64,000 nt of DNA from Tolypocladium sp. Sup5 PDA-1 (Eukaryota; Ascomycota; Sordariomycetes; Hypocreales; Ophiocordycipitaceae), in contig JPHH03000021.1 in the NCBI GenBank assembly GCA_000750105.3, positions 124,001 through 188,000 of the forward strand, read 5' to 3'. Each line of letters starts with the position of its first letter. Positions within the stretch are counted from its first letter, which is position 1. The position numbers and the translations under genes were made by a program. Below, in pieces: positions 34,138-45,110 of this stretch. The notes below the pieces were generated by a model. The model worked only from the letters and a program-made list of their open reading frames with translations, made no database searches and was not told the origin of the DNA.

Positions 34138-36779
34138 GGCGTTGAGCCCGCACTGTGCTCCAGTGGTTGTTGGTCCGGCTCCTGACCTACTGTACTACCC
34201 AATTAGTCCGTACCTTAAGTGGTCGCTGCCGGGAAGCAACAGCCACTTCCAGTGCACCTCGGACCCCGGCTGGGCCTCGACCGATCGCTGCTCCGAGCAC
34301 ATGGCGTGGCCTGAAACAGACGGGGAGAATGACAGGAGCGCGGGGACGCAGATCTGGAGGAGATTAAGTCTGTCACGGCCAGCCGCCGCATCTGTTGGTG
34401 CTCGAAGATGGCATTCCCGTATCCCCAGAGGCAGCAGAGCCGAGGGGTGCGGCTCTAGTACGAAGTACCTCAGTACAGTGCAGAACTCGGGACTGGGCCA
34501 CTGTGTGCCGTGCCTCCTCGTCGGAGTCGGTACGTGGGACGGCGGAATGGGAAGGGGAACCTTGACCTGGATAAAACGACGCTGATTCTGATGCTGGATC
34601 TACCGGGCCGCTGCCTGCGCGCGCGTTGCATGAGCCATAGACCTCTTCTGGAAAATGCCGACGAAGACGACCCTAATTAGTAGTCCGTATTAATGTCAGC
34701 GTTCGCCTCCGGTCAACGGTTGGTTCCAGCGCCAGCGCCCCGAGTCTAATACCAGGCCCAGGTGGCCGTGGCTTGACCAGAGAGGGGCGGGACGGAACGG
34801 CTGCAGCCCCCCCAAGACGCGCCTCCAATGGACGGCGGCAAAAGGGGCATTGAGTGACCTGTCTCATCGCGTTGCCGTTTGCGGCCGTCTCTGGACGTCT
34901 CGGCGAACTGCCGGGCTGCTTGCTTTTGATTGATGGAGGCGGAATAACGAGATGGCATTTGCAAGTTGCTCGCCCAAATCCGAGGCCCCAGAGGTAGCAC
35001 CTCGAAAAGGACAGCGCCCCGAGGGACCCCCAAGACCCTGAGGGATTGCCCCCCACATTTGAGAGCGCCGCGCTGGCCCGAGTCAGCTAGCGCGGGGCTG
35101 CTGAGCAGCGGCAGCACGAGGGCGAACAGTGGGAAAATCACAAATTTTAGCGGACGCCAGCGAAAACGTGTGTTCTCAGGTGTGGTCGAGCAGAGGCGGC
35201 ACACGCTAGAGGTACGCCCGTTGGCGCCGGAGAATGGAATGCAATCGACGGCCGCCGCTTGCTTCTCCCGGCACCTCCTGCGCTGCAGACACGGTACATA
35301 ACATATAGGTAGAGACTGGACGGGGCAAAACACGTGCGCCCGTCCAGCTGGTGCGCGCGTGTGTGTCGTGCTCGTGCTTCCTGCGCCGCTGCACCACGTT
35401 GCCCGTGGCCATGTGACGGCATCGCTCCATCGCTTCGTGGCCCACCACCCGGGGGGGCGCGTGTGGATGGTTCGATGAGCCGCCCAGCGGTTGTCCGTCT
35501 GCCCTCTCAAGCCTCTCCAACAGGCAGGCAGGCAGCTTCTTGCTGGGCGCAGTTGGACCAGGGGCCGGCGCGCCACCAGGACCGGTCTGGGAAACCGATC
35601 GATCAGTTCGTATTGGGGCTCGCTAGCCCGCCGCAGGGAGAGACGGCCTGGGCGCAGGGCTCCACGGGACAGATCCCGCCGCACTGTCACGCTCCAGGCC
35701 CAATCCATGCCCCCCAGCCAGTCTCGACTCTCGCGTCTCTGCGGAAGAAAGCGCCCGTATGCAGAGCTGCGACTCCTCTTCAGAAGGCCCTCGGGCTCTC
35801 CCCTCCCTCTAAGATGCTGGGGATTTGCTTCTGCCGTTGGCTGCGCGGTGCACTTTATCGAGCTTCACGAGAGCGTCCATCTCGAGCTGTCTTGTCTCTT
35901 CCGCAGCCGCGTCCTCGCAGAACAATACCCTTCAATTCTTCTCCCCTCCCGCCCCTCCGTAACGGCGTGTCAGCATATCATTAATCGAGACCCCAAGAGC
36001 GTCTACGTAGAGTCGGCCCTCACGGCGCGCGGGTGTGCGAGTAGACGCCAGCTGCCAGCCAACGGCGTCCCCCCATCTCACTGGTCGCCCCCCCGTCCAG
36101 TCCACTGACCACTCACTGGCAACCTCCTCACTCCTCCTCCACCTCCCTCTCTCCTCTCTCTCTCTCCTCCCGGCCTGGTGGTATTATCCCTCCCTCGACA
36201 CACTGGGGCGGTGCTACGTACAAGGCACTTTCTCGACCACGGATTAGGCCCTCGTCCCCTTTTCTCCTCCATCCCTCCCACTCCCCAACGCTCGTGTCGC
36301 TGCTTTGTTCGCCCCTCGGTGACCGGTCTGTCCAACACAGGGCCGGCCGCAAAGCATCACCGCCTCCGCCTCCGCCTCCGACTCTATCCCCGTCGTTTCT
36401 CGTCTTGTTCCGTCGTGCGCTGCCTCGCCTCGTGGCTTCTCTCGGTCGCACCGCGCGCGGCCCCTTCGTGTCCCTCCGCTCCTCGTTCCCCTCCCACCCC
36501 ACGGATCGAATGATGCTGCATCGCCTGCGTGAGCTTTGTTGATTGCCGCCTACATCGAATCGAGCTTCGCACGAACCCCCTTCGGCCATTCTCATATCCG
36601 TTGAGGTGCCGGTGCCTACGTCGTCGACACCCCGAGTCGACGCTAGTAACCGCTCATTAATAGTTCTCCCTTCAACTACAACAACAACAACAATAACAAC
36701 ACCACCACCACCACCACCGCCCGTCCCCCTTGTCTCGTCGCCGGGCTGCCGACTACGCAGTCCCGCCATCGTCCGCGAC

Positions 36780-39700
36780 ATGGTCGACGATGCTATCTTG
36801 GCGGCGGCCTCCGAGGTCGTTGCCTCGCTCGCGACCGACCACAGGCCTTCAGCCTCTCTCGCCATCGGCCTGAGCTCTCGAATCAAGCTTCCCGGCCGTG
36901 ACACCCCGGCCAAGAGGGGCCTCGAAATTGAACTTCAGAAACTCGCTCTCCGGGTCGGCCAGCTCGAAAACAAGGCGTCTGCCTCGGCCCCGACCGTGTT
37001 CCCCGAGACCCCAAATGAGGTCAACGACCCTCCCTTCGGCGACGAAGGCGGCCCCAGCCGAGCCGTGAGCTCCAAGCCGAAGCCCACCGTCGCCCATCAA
37101 GGTAGCTTGGATAGTCCGAATGTTTTGCCTCGCCAGCTGACCAAGGCAGCGCTGGAAGGACTGCGAGATCACGTTGACGACCAGTCCAAGCTCCTCGACA
37201 ACCAGCGCCGGGAGCTTCAGGGCGTCAACGCCCAGCTGCTTGAGCAGAAGCAACTACAAGAACGCGCCCTCGAGGTGCTTGAGCAAGAGCGCGTTGCCAC
37301 CCTCGAGAGGGAGTTATGGAAGCACCAAAAGGCCAACGAGGCCTTCCAAAAGGCACTCCGCGAAATTGGCGAGATTGTCACCGCCGTTGCTCGCGGCGAC
37401 TTGACCATGAAGGTCCGCATGAACACCGTCGAAATGGACCCCGAAATCACAACCTTTAAGCGCACCATCAACGCCATGATGGACCAGCTGCAAATTTTCG
37501 CCAGCGAAGTCTCCCGCGTGGCCCGTGAAGTCGGCACTGAGGGTCTGTTGGGTGGACAGGCCCGCATCGGCGGTGTCGACGGAACATGGAAAGAACTTAC
37601 CGATAACGGTACTTCCCTCATCCCCATTCCCCCGTGCCGTAATCCGCTGCTGACTCTTCTCTCTTAGTGAACGTTATGGCGCAGAATCTCACCGACCAAG
37701 GTAGGTACCTCTCGCGGAACGGGATTATGGCGAGAACCATCGTGGCAGCATCTAACAACCATGGAACTCTAGTGCGAGAAATTGCTTCGGTGACGACCGC
37801 AGTCGCCCACGGCGATCTGACAAAGAAGATTGAACGGCCAGCGAGGGGCGAGATCCTGCAGTTGCAGCAAACCATAAACACCATGGTGGACCAACTACGG
37901 ACATTTGCCTCCGAGGTCACGCGCGTGGCGAGAGACGTCGGAACCGAGGGTATCCTCGGCGGACAGGCCGACGTTGGGGGAGTACAGGGGATGTGGAACG
38001 ACTTGACCGTCAACGTCAACGCCATGGCCAACAATTTGACGACACAGGTACGCGACATTATCAAGGTCACGACAGCCGTCGCCAAGGGTGACCTCACCCA
38101 AAAGGTCCAGGCCGACTGCAGGGGAGAGATTTTCGAGCTCAAGTCCACCATCAACTCCATGGTCGACCAGCTGCAGCAGTTCGCCCGCGAAGTCACAAAG
38201 ATTGCCCGAGAGGTCGGAACCGAGGGTCGACTCGGCGGCCAAGCCACCGTCCACGACGTCGAGGGGACGTGGAGAGACCTCACCGAGAATGTCAACGGTA
38301 TGGCCATGAACTTGACCACGCAGGTGCGAGAGATTGCCAAGGTCACCACTGCCGTGGCCAAGGGCGACCTCACCAAGAAGATTGGGGTCGAAGTCAAGGG
38401 AGAGATTCTGGAACTCAAGAACACCATCAACCAGATGGTGGACCGCCTGGGCACGTTTGCCGTGGAGGTGAGCAAGGTGGCCCGCGAGGTTGGTACAGAC
38501 GGCACTTTAGGTGGACAGGCTCAGGTCGCCAATGTCGAGGGCAAATGGAAAGACCTGACCGAAAACGTCAACACCATGGCCTCGAATCTGACCGTCCAGG
38601 TGAGAAGCATTTCTGCGGTCACGCAGGCCATCGCCAACGGCGACATGAGCCAAACAATCGACGTCGAGGCCAACGGAGAGATACAAGTGCTAAAGGAGAC
38701 CATCAACAACATGGTCTCGCGCTTGTCGAGCTTTTGCTACGAGGTGCAGCGAGTTGCAAAGGACGTGGGCGTCGACGGGAAGATGGGCGCTCAAGCAGAC
38801 ATCGCCGGCCTCGACGGCCGCTGGAAGGAAATTACCACGGACGTCAATACGATGGCCAGCAATTTGGTACGTGGCCCGGCCCTCATGGGAGAACCTGTGT
38901 CCCCGCGTGGCGTAAGCACACACAAATGTCTATGGTCATTTTGCTAACTACGTACGTACAGACTACGCAAGTGCGTGCCTTCTCCGACATCACGAACCTG
39001 GCCACGGACGGGGACTTTACCAAGCTCGTAGACGTAGAAGCGTCTGGCGAAATGGACGAGCTCAAGCGAAAGATCAACCAGATGATTTCGAACCTCAGAG
39101 ACAGTATCCAAAGAAACACGCAAGCCAGAGAGGCTGCCGAGTTGGCCAACAAGACCAAATCAGAATTCCTCGCCAACATGTCCCACGAGATCCGGACACC
39201 CATGAACGGAATCATTGGCATGACTCAGTTGACTTTGGATACCGACCTGACACAGTACCAGCGGGAGATGCTGAACATCGTCAATAATCTTGCGAACAGC
39301 CTTCTGACGATCATAGACGACATCCTGGATCTGTCCAAGATTGAGGCTAGGAGGATGGTGATTGAAGAGATCCCGTATACCTTGCGAGGAACCGTCTTCA
39401 ATGCCCTGAAAACCCTAGCGGTCAAGGCGAACGAGAAGTTCCTGGATCTGACCTATAAGGTGGACAGCTCCGTCCCCGACCACGTCATCGGTGACTCGTT
39501 CCGCCTCCGGCAAATTATTCTCAACCTCGTGGGGAATGCCATCAAGTTTACCGAGCATGGCGAGGTCAGCCTGACCATCAAGGAGTGGGCTGACCAGGAC
39601 GACACTGAACCGGGCGAGTACGCCGTCGAGTTTGTCGTGGAAGACACCGGAATCGGCATTGCACAGGACAAGCTGAACTTGATCTTCGACACCTTCCAGC

Positions 39701-40967
39701 AGGCCGACGGCTCCATGACGCGAAAGTTTGGCGGTACGGGCCTGGGCCTTTCCATCTCGAAGCGACTCGTCAACCTCATGGGCGGCGACCTGTGGGTGAA
39801 CAGCGAGGCCGGCAAGGGCAGCCAGTTCCACTTTACCTGCCGCGTAATGCTCGCCTCTGATGACACGGAGGGAATCAAGAAGCAGCTCCACCCGTATCAG
39901 GGCCACCAGGTCCTTTTTGTGGACAAGGCACAGTCGAGCAACGGGTCCGAGATCCGGGGGATGCTCGAGCAGATTGGTCTGCATCCCGTGGTGGTCGATT
40001 CCGAAAAGAGCTCGGCCCTCACCCGACTCAAGGCCGGCGGCGCACTGCCCTACGATGCCATTCTCGTCGACTCCATCGATACGGCCAGGAGACTCAGGGC
40101 CGTGGACGACTTCAAGTACCTGCCAATCGTCCTGCTGGCTCCGGTCGTCCACGTCAGCCTGAAGTCTTGTCTCGACTTGGGTATCACGTCGTACATGACG
40201 ACGCCATGCAAGCTTATCGATCTTGGCAATGGCATGATCCCCGCGTTGGAGAACAGAGCCACGCCGTCGCTCGCCGACAACACAAAGTCGTTTGAGATTC
40301 TGCTCGCCGAGGACAACACCGTCAACCAAAGGCTCGCGGTCAAGATCTTGGAGAAGTACCACCACGTTGTGACCGTGGTGGGCAACGGATGGGAGGCCGT
40401 GGAGGCTGTCAAGGAGAAGAAGTTTGATGTGATTCTCATGGATGTCCAAATGCCCATCATGGTAAGCAAACTTTTCCGCCTGCCCTTGGCCCTTTACATT
40501 GGGTGATGCTAACAACGCCATAGGGAGGTTTCGAGGCCACTGGCAAGATTCGCGAGTACGAACGAAGCATGGGAACGCATAGGACCCCCATTATTGCGCT
40601 GACCGCCCACGCCATGATGGGCGACAGGGAGAAGTGCATTCAAGCGCAGATGGATGAGTATCTGTCGAAGCCGTTGCAGCAGAATCATCTCATACAGACG
40701 ATCTTGAAGTGCGCCACACTCGGTGGCCCGCTCCTCGAGAAGAACCGCGAGCGAGAGCTGGCAATCCAGGCCGATGCAAAGTCTTCCAGCCACAAGGAAG
40801 CCGCGCAAGGGCTGCTACGTCCGGCCCTCGAGAACCGGGCATTCACCAACAGAGAAGCCCTGACCGGTACAGCCTCGGAAGGCCCTGCCGTCGTGACGGC
40901 AGACGGGGAGGACCCTTGGACAAGAGCACGTCGCAATCTCTCTGATATGCGGAGCATCTCGAGCTAA
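36780..40967 (+). CDS. nik1: Group III hybrid histidine kinase with HAMP array (Nik1/Os-1 type)
   Basis: Five exons, 36780-37608, 37668-37700, 37773-38866, 38962-40461 and 40524-40967, give 1299 residues, the usual length of Nik1/Os-1. It is a cytosolic osmosensor feeding the HOG MAP kinase path and the known target of dicarboximide and phenylpyrrole fungicides. A coiled coil (about 120-190) leads into six HAMP-type repeats, each with a VTTAVAxGDLTxK motif (about 195-720). The kinase core has the phosphoacceptor His near 728 in NMSHEIRTPMNGIIG, N-box LNLVGNAIKF, VEDTGIGIA and GGTGLGLSISKR. A C-terminal receiver has LLAEDNTVNQ, Asp1146 in LMDVQMP, and LTAHAM. No transmembrane span is seen. Exon two has only 33 nt and lies inside a HAMP unit. 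The frame is open upstream of the ATG, but without an in-frame ATG. Confidence 0.97.
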
Positions 40968-42365
40968 CTGAGTTCACTTCTCCGCTCTCAGCTGATACTG
41001 AGGTCGCATAGCACCTAAACGGGTCGCACATGCATTTGCTCCGGGTATCTCACCGCTTGCCATGGCAACCCAGACGTCGCCAGATGTCGTGTCAGAGGCA
41101 TCTCTGAGAACCTTGGACGTGTCCGTGCGAAGTGATACTCGGGAAGTGCTCTCTGCTCGGCCCTCGTCGGCCCTCGTGTAGTGGACTGCACATGCTGCAG
41201 TGTCGGTTGCATCCTCGGTTGCATCCTCGAGTGCAACCTCGACATTAACACCACCCTTACCGGCTACGCTTCCTTCATCTCTTATCGGCGTTGGATCCTC
41301 CATCCTGGCTTTGTTACGCAACCTGTTTCGCGTCTTTCATCCGTTACTTCATCGACTTTCGGTTTATCGGGGAATACTTTCGGTATCGTGGTTTCTAGAC
41401 CATCTGCTTATTGCCCTGTTTGACGAGATTGAACGCCCTGCATTCTCATCTACTTTGGACTGGGGGGAGAAAAGGTCACTAATGTCACATCATCCATCAT
41501 GCTTTTTCTCTGCTGTATTTTACATACTGGCGTTTTGGGAATCGGTCTCGAGCGTTTTCTCTCTTTTTTTATTCCTGCCAGGATTTGTCTGCCCGTCCGC
41601 AGCTCAGTCAGTTGTGTGCCGGGTGGGTGGGTGACTGGCAAAGGGCATTGCATTGCGCAATCGCATCCTTGATGACGAGGCGGCCAGGGCTGCGCCGACT
41701 AAACCTCTCCCTGCCTCATCGCTGCCTGCTGCAGTTTTATTTGCCCTGGCTCGGGACGAAATGGCATAGCGAAAGATGGGTCTTTCTTATACTGTTCTGC
41801 TGCTGCTGCTGTGGGTTGCTACTGAAATTTGTTTCAAGTTTTGGTCCGGGCTCAACACGATTGATTGGGTGAACACTGTTTCAGATGGGGGGATGGGAAG
41901 TGGATTTGTTGCTGTGAGGGGGGCTATATATCGCGGTCTCGAAAACGTTGAGAGGGAGGCGTCGGCGTCCCTCCTGTGTTTCTTTCTCTTTGATCAATCA
42001 AGCAAACATACATGATCCATTCCATCGTGTCCATTCGTGACTGTCATAACTGTCGTGACTGTCGTGACGTGTTCCCGTGCCTTTTCGTGATGATGCCTGT
42101 CGGGTTGCAATTCGTGTCGTGTCGGTGATGTCGAGGGCGAAGTCGAAGTTGAAGTTGGAGACTCGAGTGGTTTTGCAAAACAGTCGGCAATCAAAACGCG
42201 CGCAGATCTGGGCGTTGTCCCTCCCAAAAGGAACCGAAAATAAAGCAAGAACGACCAAAACGGCTCCTCCAGGCCGGTAGGACGCCCAGCCGTGGTCTAT
42301 GCTATCCCCAACGCCGAGCAAAATGAAAGCAAATGGCCCCTCGGGACCACGGTGAGACGCTACTT
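40968..42365. other. Convergent 3' flanks after the histidine kinase
   Basis: 1.4 kb between the nik1 stop and the stop of a small minus-strand gene. It includes a duplicated GGTTGCATCCTC word (41206-41229), a TGC run (41800-41812) and GTCGTGACT repeats (42040-42070). No coding frame was recognised. Confidence 0.5.
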
Positions 42366-42957
42366 CTACTTCTTCCCGCCATCGCCCTCCTGCGGCTTCT
42401 CGTCGCTGCTGCCGGCGGTCTTGTCGGTGGAGGCGGCAGCGGCGCCGGTCGGGGAAGGCTCTTTGGCGGCGGCTTCCTTGGGCTCGAGGCCCGCGAGCAT
42501 GGCGTCGAGCCGCGAGTGCAGCGTCGACAGGTTTGCCTCTAGGGCAGCTGCAGCTTGTTCGCCTCTATTCTCCGAGGGGAGACGGACTGCGTTAGCAGAT
42601 GGGCTGGTGAGGGGGCGCGAGGAGGTGAGGAGGTGGTACCTGGCAAGGTCACGATAGGCCTGTGAGGAGTGGCTGGTTAGCTGGAGTCTTTTGACGATTC
42701 AAGTGGGACACGAGTGAGGTGAGGTGAGGCAAAATGGAGTATGAGTGTGGAGATGAGCCGATGGGTGAGCTGACAGCCCATCGAAACGGGCCCAGCGGGA
42801 GGGGCTTGGATGAGGTGATGGCATCTCAAAACATGAAGCTCATGACGATGTGGATGAAAATTCGGTGCAGAAACATTGTGAACGGTCTTACCTGCGCCAT
42901 ATCGCCAACCTCACCCTTCTGGTCCTCCCAGTTCTTAACGTCCTCGGGAGTCGGCAT
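42366..42957 (-). CDS. Small charged/Ala-rich protein of unknown function, 94 residues
   Basis: Three exons on the minus strand, 42957-42892, 42659-42640 and 42564-42366, give 94 residues. The first exon codes MPTPEDVKNWEDQKGEVGDMAQ and the middle exon is only 20 nt (AYRDLA plus two bases). The third begins with one base after ..AATAG and continues GEQAAAALEANLSTLHSRLD. Splice sites are GTAAGA/CACAG and GTACCA/AATAG and keep one frame throughout. The middle (about 20-52) forms an amphipathic helix, probably a short coiled coil. The tail is disordered, with Ala, Ser, Lys and Glu. I do not recognise the family. The consistent splicing and amphipathic helix argue that it is real. The second intron acceptor is the least certain point. 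Confidence 0.65.
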
Positions 42958-43852
42958 TGTCCCCGAAGATCAGGGGTTCAGATCTGCACGAGTAGGTTGT
43001 TGGTAAGAGAGTCCGTTCCGACAAGCTGGGTCTTTTCGACGTCTCTCGAGGGGAGTCAAGAGCCGCAGAGAGACAAGAGACCGAGCGGGGGGTGGGGTGG
43101 AAGTGGCTCACGGGCTGTAGAAGCGTAACGCGAGGGCAAAAGTAGACGAGCGCAAGCGCGAGGCGTGAGGGCTGGGGAAAGTTTGTTTGTTTGTTTGGGA
43201 ATCCGACGGGGGGTTGGAAACACAAAAGTCTGAATTGAATGGTTGGGTTGTTGCGTTGGTAGAGTTTCGAAACAGCTGCGCAGGCGCGCATGGAGTTGTT
43301 GAAATCAGGCGGGCTCACGTGACGAGTGGTCCGCCTGGCTAGCTGCCAGCTGTGTGGTGAATCACGAACAGACGGCGGCCCATGGAACAGGTTTTCCGTT
43401 GCCGGGCTATCGGGGAGCTGTTCGCCGAGTGACCTGGCTAGTTATTTCTCGTCGGGGGGGGGGGGGGGGGGTATATGTGCCCGGGCTTGGTGAGGCTGCG
43501 AGATGGCATCCAAGTCAGCGTCAACGCCCCAAACTCACTTATACGCAAAACTCACGGCGTTGACTTTGGCGGCGCATGCGTGCCTGCGTTGGATATGTCA
43601 TAGAACACCCCAGCTTCGAGGGTTTTCTTCCAGAATATGCAATGCGAACGCCTCCCGCGGCGCCGCACCGAGCCCGCCTGCGCCATGCTCGAGTCTATTC
43701 CAACCGAGCAGGGACGCGCATTTCACTGCCTCGTCTCGCCGCGTTCCCAAGTTGTTGTTCGTTGCTCCGCCATCTCTTCACGTCATCTCTTTGGACGAAC
43801 GTCTGTACATCGCATCGCCACGGCAAGATACGGAAACAGAAGCAACTTCACC
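42958..43852. other. Divergent promoter region with a poly-G tract
   Basis: Nearly 900 bases between two divergent starts. It contains an 18-base G homopolymer (43454-43471) and a TTTG run (43182-43196). No TATA box stands out and no gene was recognised. Confidence 0.5.
43454..43471. repeat. Poly-G tract of 18 bases
   Basis: Eighteen consecutive G residues about 380 bases before the start of the small membrane protein. Such a run could form a G-rich structure but is also a common spot for sequencing error. Confidence 0.8.
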
Positions 43853-44315
43853 ATGGCCCTCACTCTCGCCGCCTTCAATGGCCTCGTCAGGGCCATCTAC
43901 AACCTCATTATGGAACCCAACCCGCACGTCGACCACACCCGCCCCATGATGCGCGCCATTGGCCGCCATGGCTTCCGCATCCAGGACGAGGTGCTGCGCG
44001 TCCCGCTGCGCTGGGGCTTCTTCTCGCCCGGCCCGAGCCGCCTGCAGGCCATGGAGGGGTGTCTCTTCGCAAGCCTCCTTGCAACCGTCTTCGCCGTGGC
44101 CGTCATCATCGGCATCTGCGCGTGGAGGGGGGAGAGCTACCTCTTCCTGCTCTGGTGCTCGACTGTGATTCCTGTGGCGAGCGTTTCGACGTACATTGAG
44201 GCGAGACAGGTGAGTGTCGAAGGGGCCTGTTCGAGTCATCTTGCGGCTGACTGGCCGGCTGCAGTATCGCGCGTGGGTTCCCCCGTCTTGGAGGTGGCAG
44301 GTTGCCAAGCAGTGA
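43853..44315 (+). CDS. Small membrane protein of unknown function, 135 residues
   Basis: Two exons, 43853-44209 and 44265-44315, joined in phase 0, give 135 residues. The ATG sits in a strong context (TTCACCATGG). The N-terminal 70 residues contain a conserved-looking soluble part (NGLVRAIYNLIMEPNPHVDH; GRHGFRIQDEVLRVPLRWGF). Two hydrophobic segments follow: about 71-92 (LFASLLATVFAVAVIIGICAW) and about 97-115 (FLLWCSTVIPVASVSTYI). The short second exon codes YRAWVPPSWRWQVAKQ, an aromatic and basic tail after the second span. The donor is GTGAGT and the acceptor CTGCAG. I do not recognise the family. It looks like a two-span integral membrane protein with both ends on one side. Reading through the intron would give a different tail. 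Confidence 0.7.
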
Positions 44316-44874
44316 GAGACACACCTTGTTTTTTCTCACGAACCTACGGCTTTGCATTTTGATATGGCGTTCAATATTGGGTATGAGGGCTATGGCGATG
44401 CCAACGACGATACCCAAGGGGGCCCGGGCGTCTTTGTCTTGTGGCAGGCGCCCGATGACCAAGAGATATTTCTCCTGGATTTCTTGTCTTTTGTCTTTTT
44501 GAGAGTTGGCAATCTGACACGGCGTGCAGTATTGGATAGACGTTTGGGGGTTATACTCTGAGACGGGTCAGCATCGCTGCCCCTTACTTTGGTTGCGGGC
44601 GGGTGTACACATACACCACCAGACTCGAGGCAAGTATTGCTCATCTTTTTCCTCAATCATCAGACTCCATCTTTCAGTCTCCCTTTCTTCTCTGTGACAT
44701 GGCCTCCCGAGTCTCATCGCTGATGTTGGACTGCACTCGTGCTGAGTGGCAAGTTTGCGAGCTGGGATATCTCCAGCATATGGCTGCGTAGACGAAGTGC
44801 TAGTAGAGGCAGAAGCACCTCGACGTAGCTCCAAGTAACGGCAAGGAAGAGCAAGGAAGAACAAGGAATAGGGG

Positions 44875-45110
44875 AACTATACGGCGAGTATAAGGTTAGA
44901 GGCTTCGCATACTAGAAGGGATATATACGGATTCCCCACTACGATCTTGCGAGCATGTCGACTAGCTTGCCTAGGTCGCTGCCACCGGCTTAGACAATAA
45001 TACTATAGTGATGAAGCTATAATAAGCGAGTATTGAGATAGTTTCGTACCTGCTTGTTAGAAGAGACACAAAACGTAACGATATGTGTGTAAATTCTCCG
45101 TAACTTACTT
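44875..45110. repeat. AT-rich island, possible relic of a mobile element
   Basis: A 235-base stretch with many TATA, TAATA and CTAG words in GC-rich surroundings. Its composition is like that of repeat-induced mutation remnants, but no coding trace or terminal repeat is visible. The identity as a relic is inferred from composition only. Confidence 0.35.

Larger units (their letters stand above)
32248..36779. other. Very long intergenic region and leader upstream of the histidine kinase gene
   Basis: This 4.5-kb stretch has no recognisable gene on either strand. It holds a TTTGAG repeat (32451-32480), a hairpin of TACGGAGT words (33143-33175), a 13-base tandem repeat (34092-34137), and CT-rich then CAA/CAC-rich leader sequence from about 36060 to 36725. 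Chance open frames of 200-320 codons reflect GC bias. The last 240 bases before ATG 36780 have no stop in the kinase frame but no in-frame ATG either. Confidence 0.5.
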
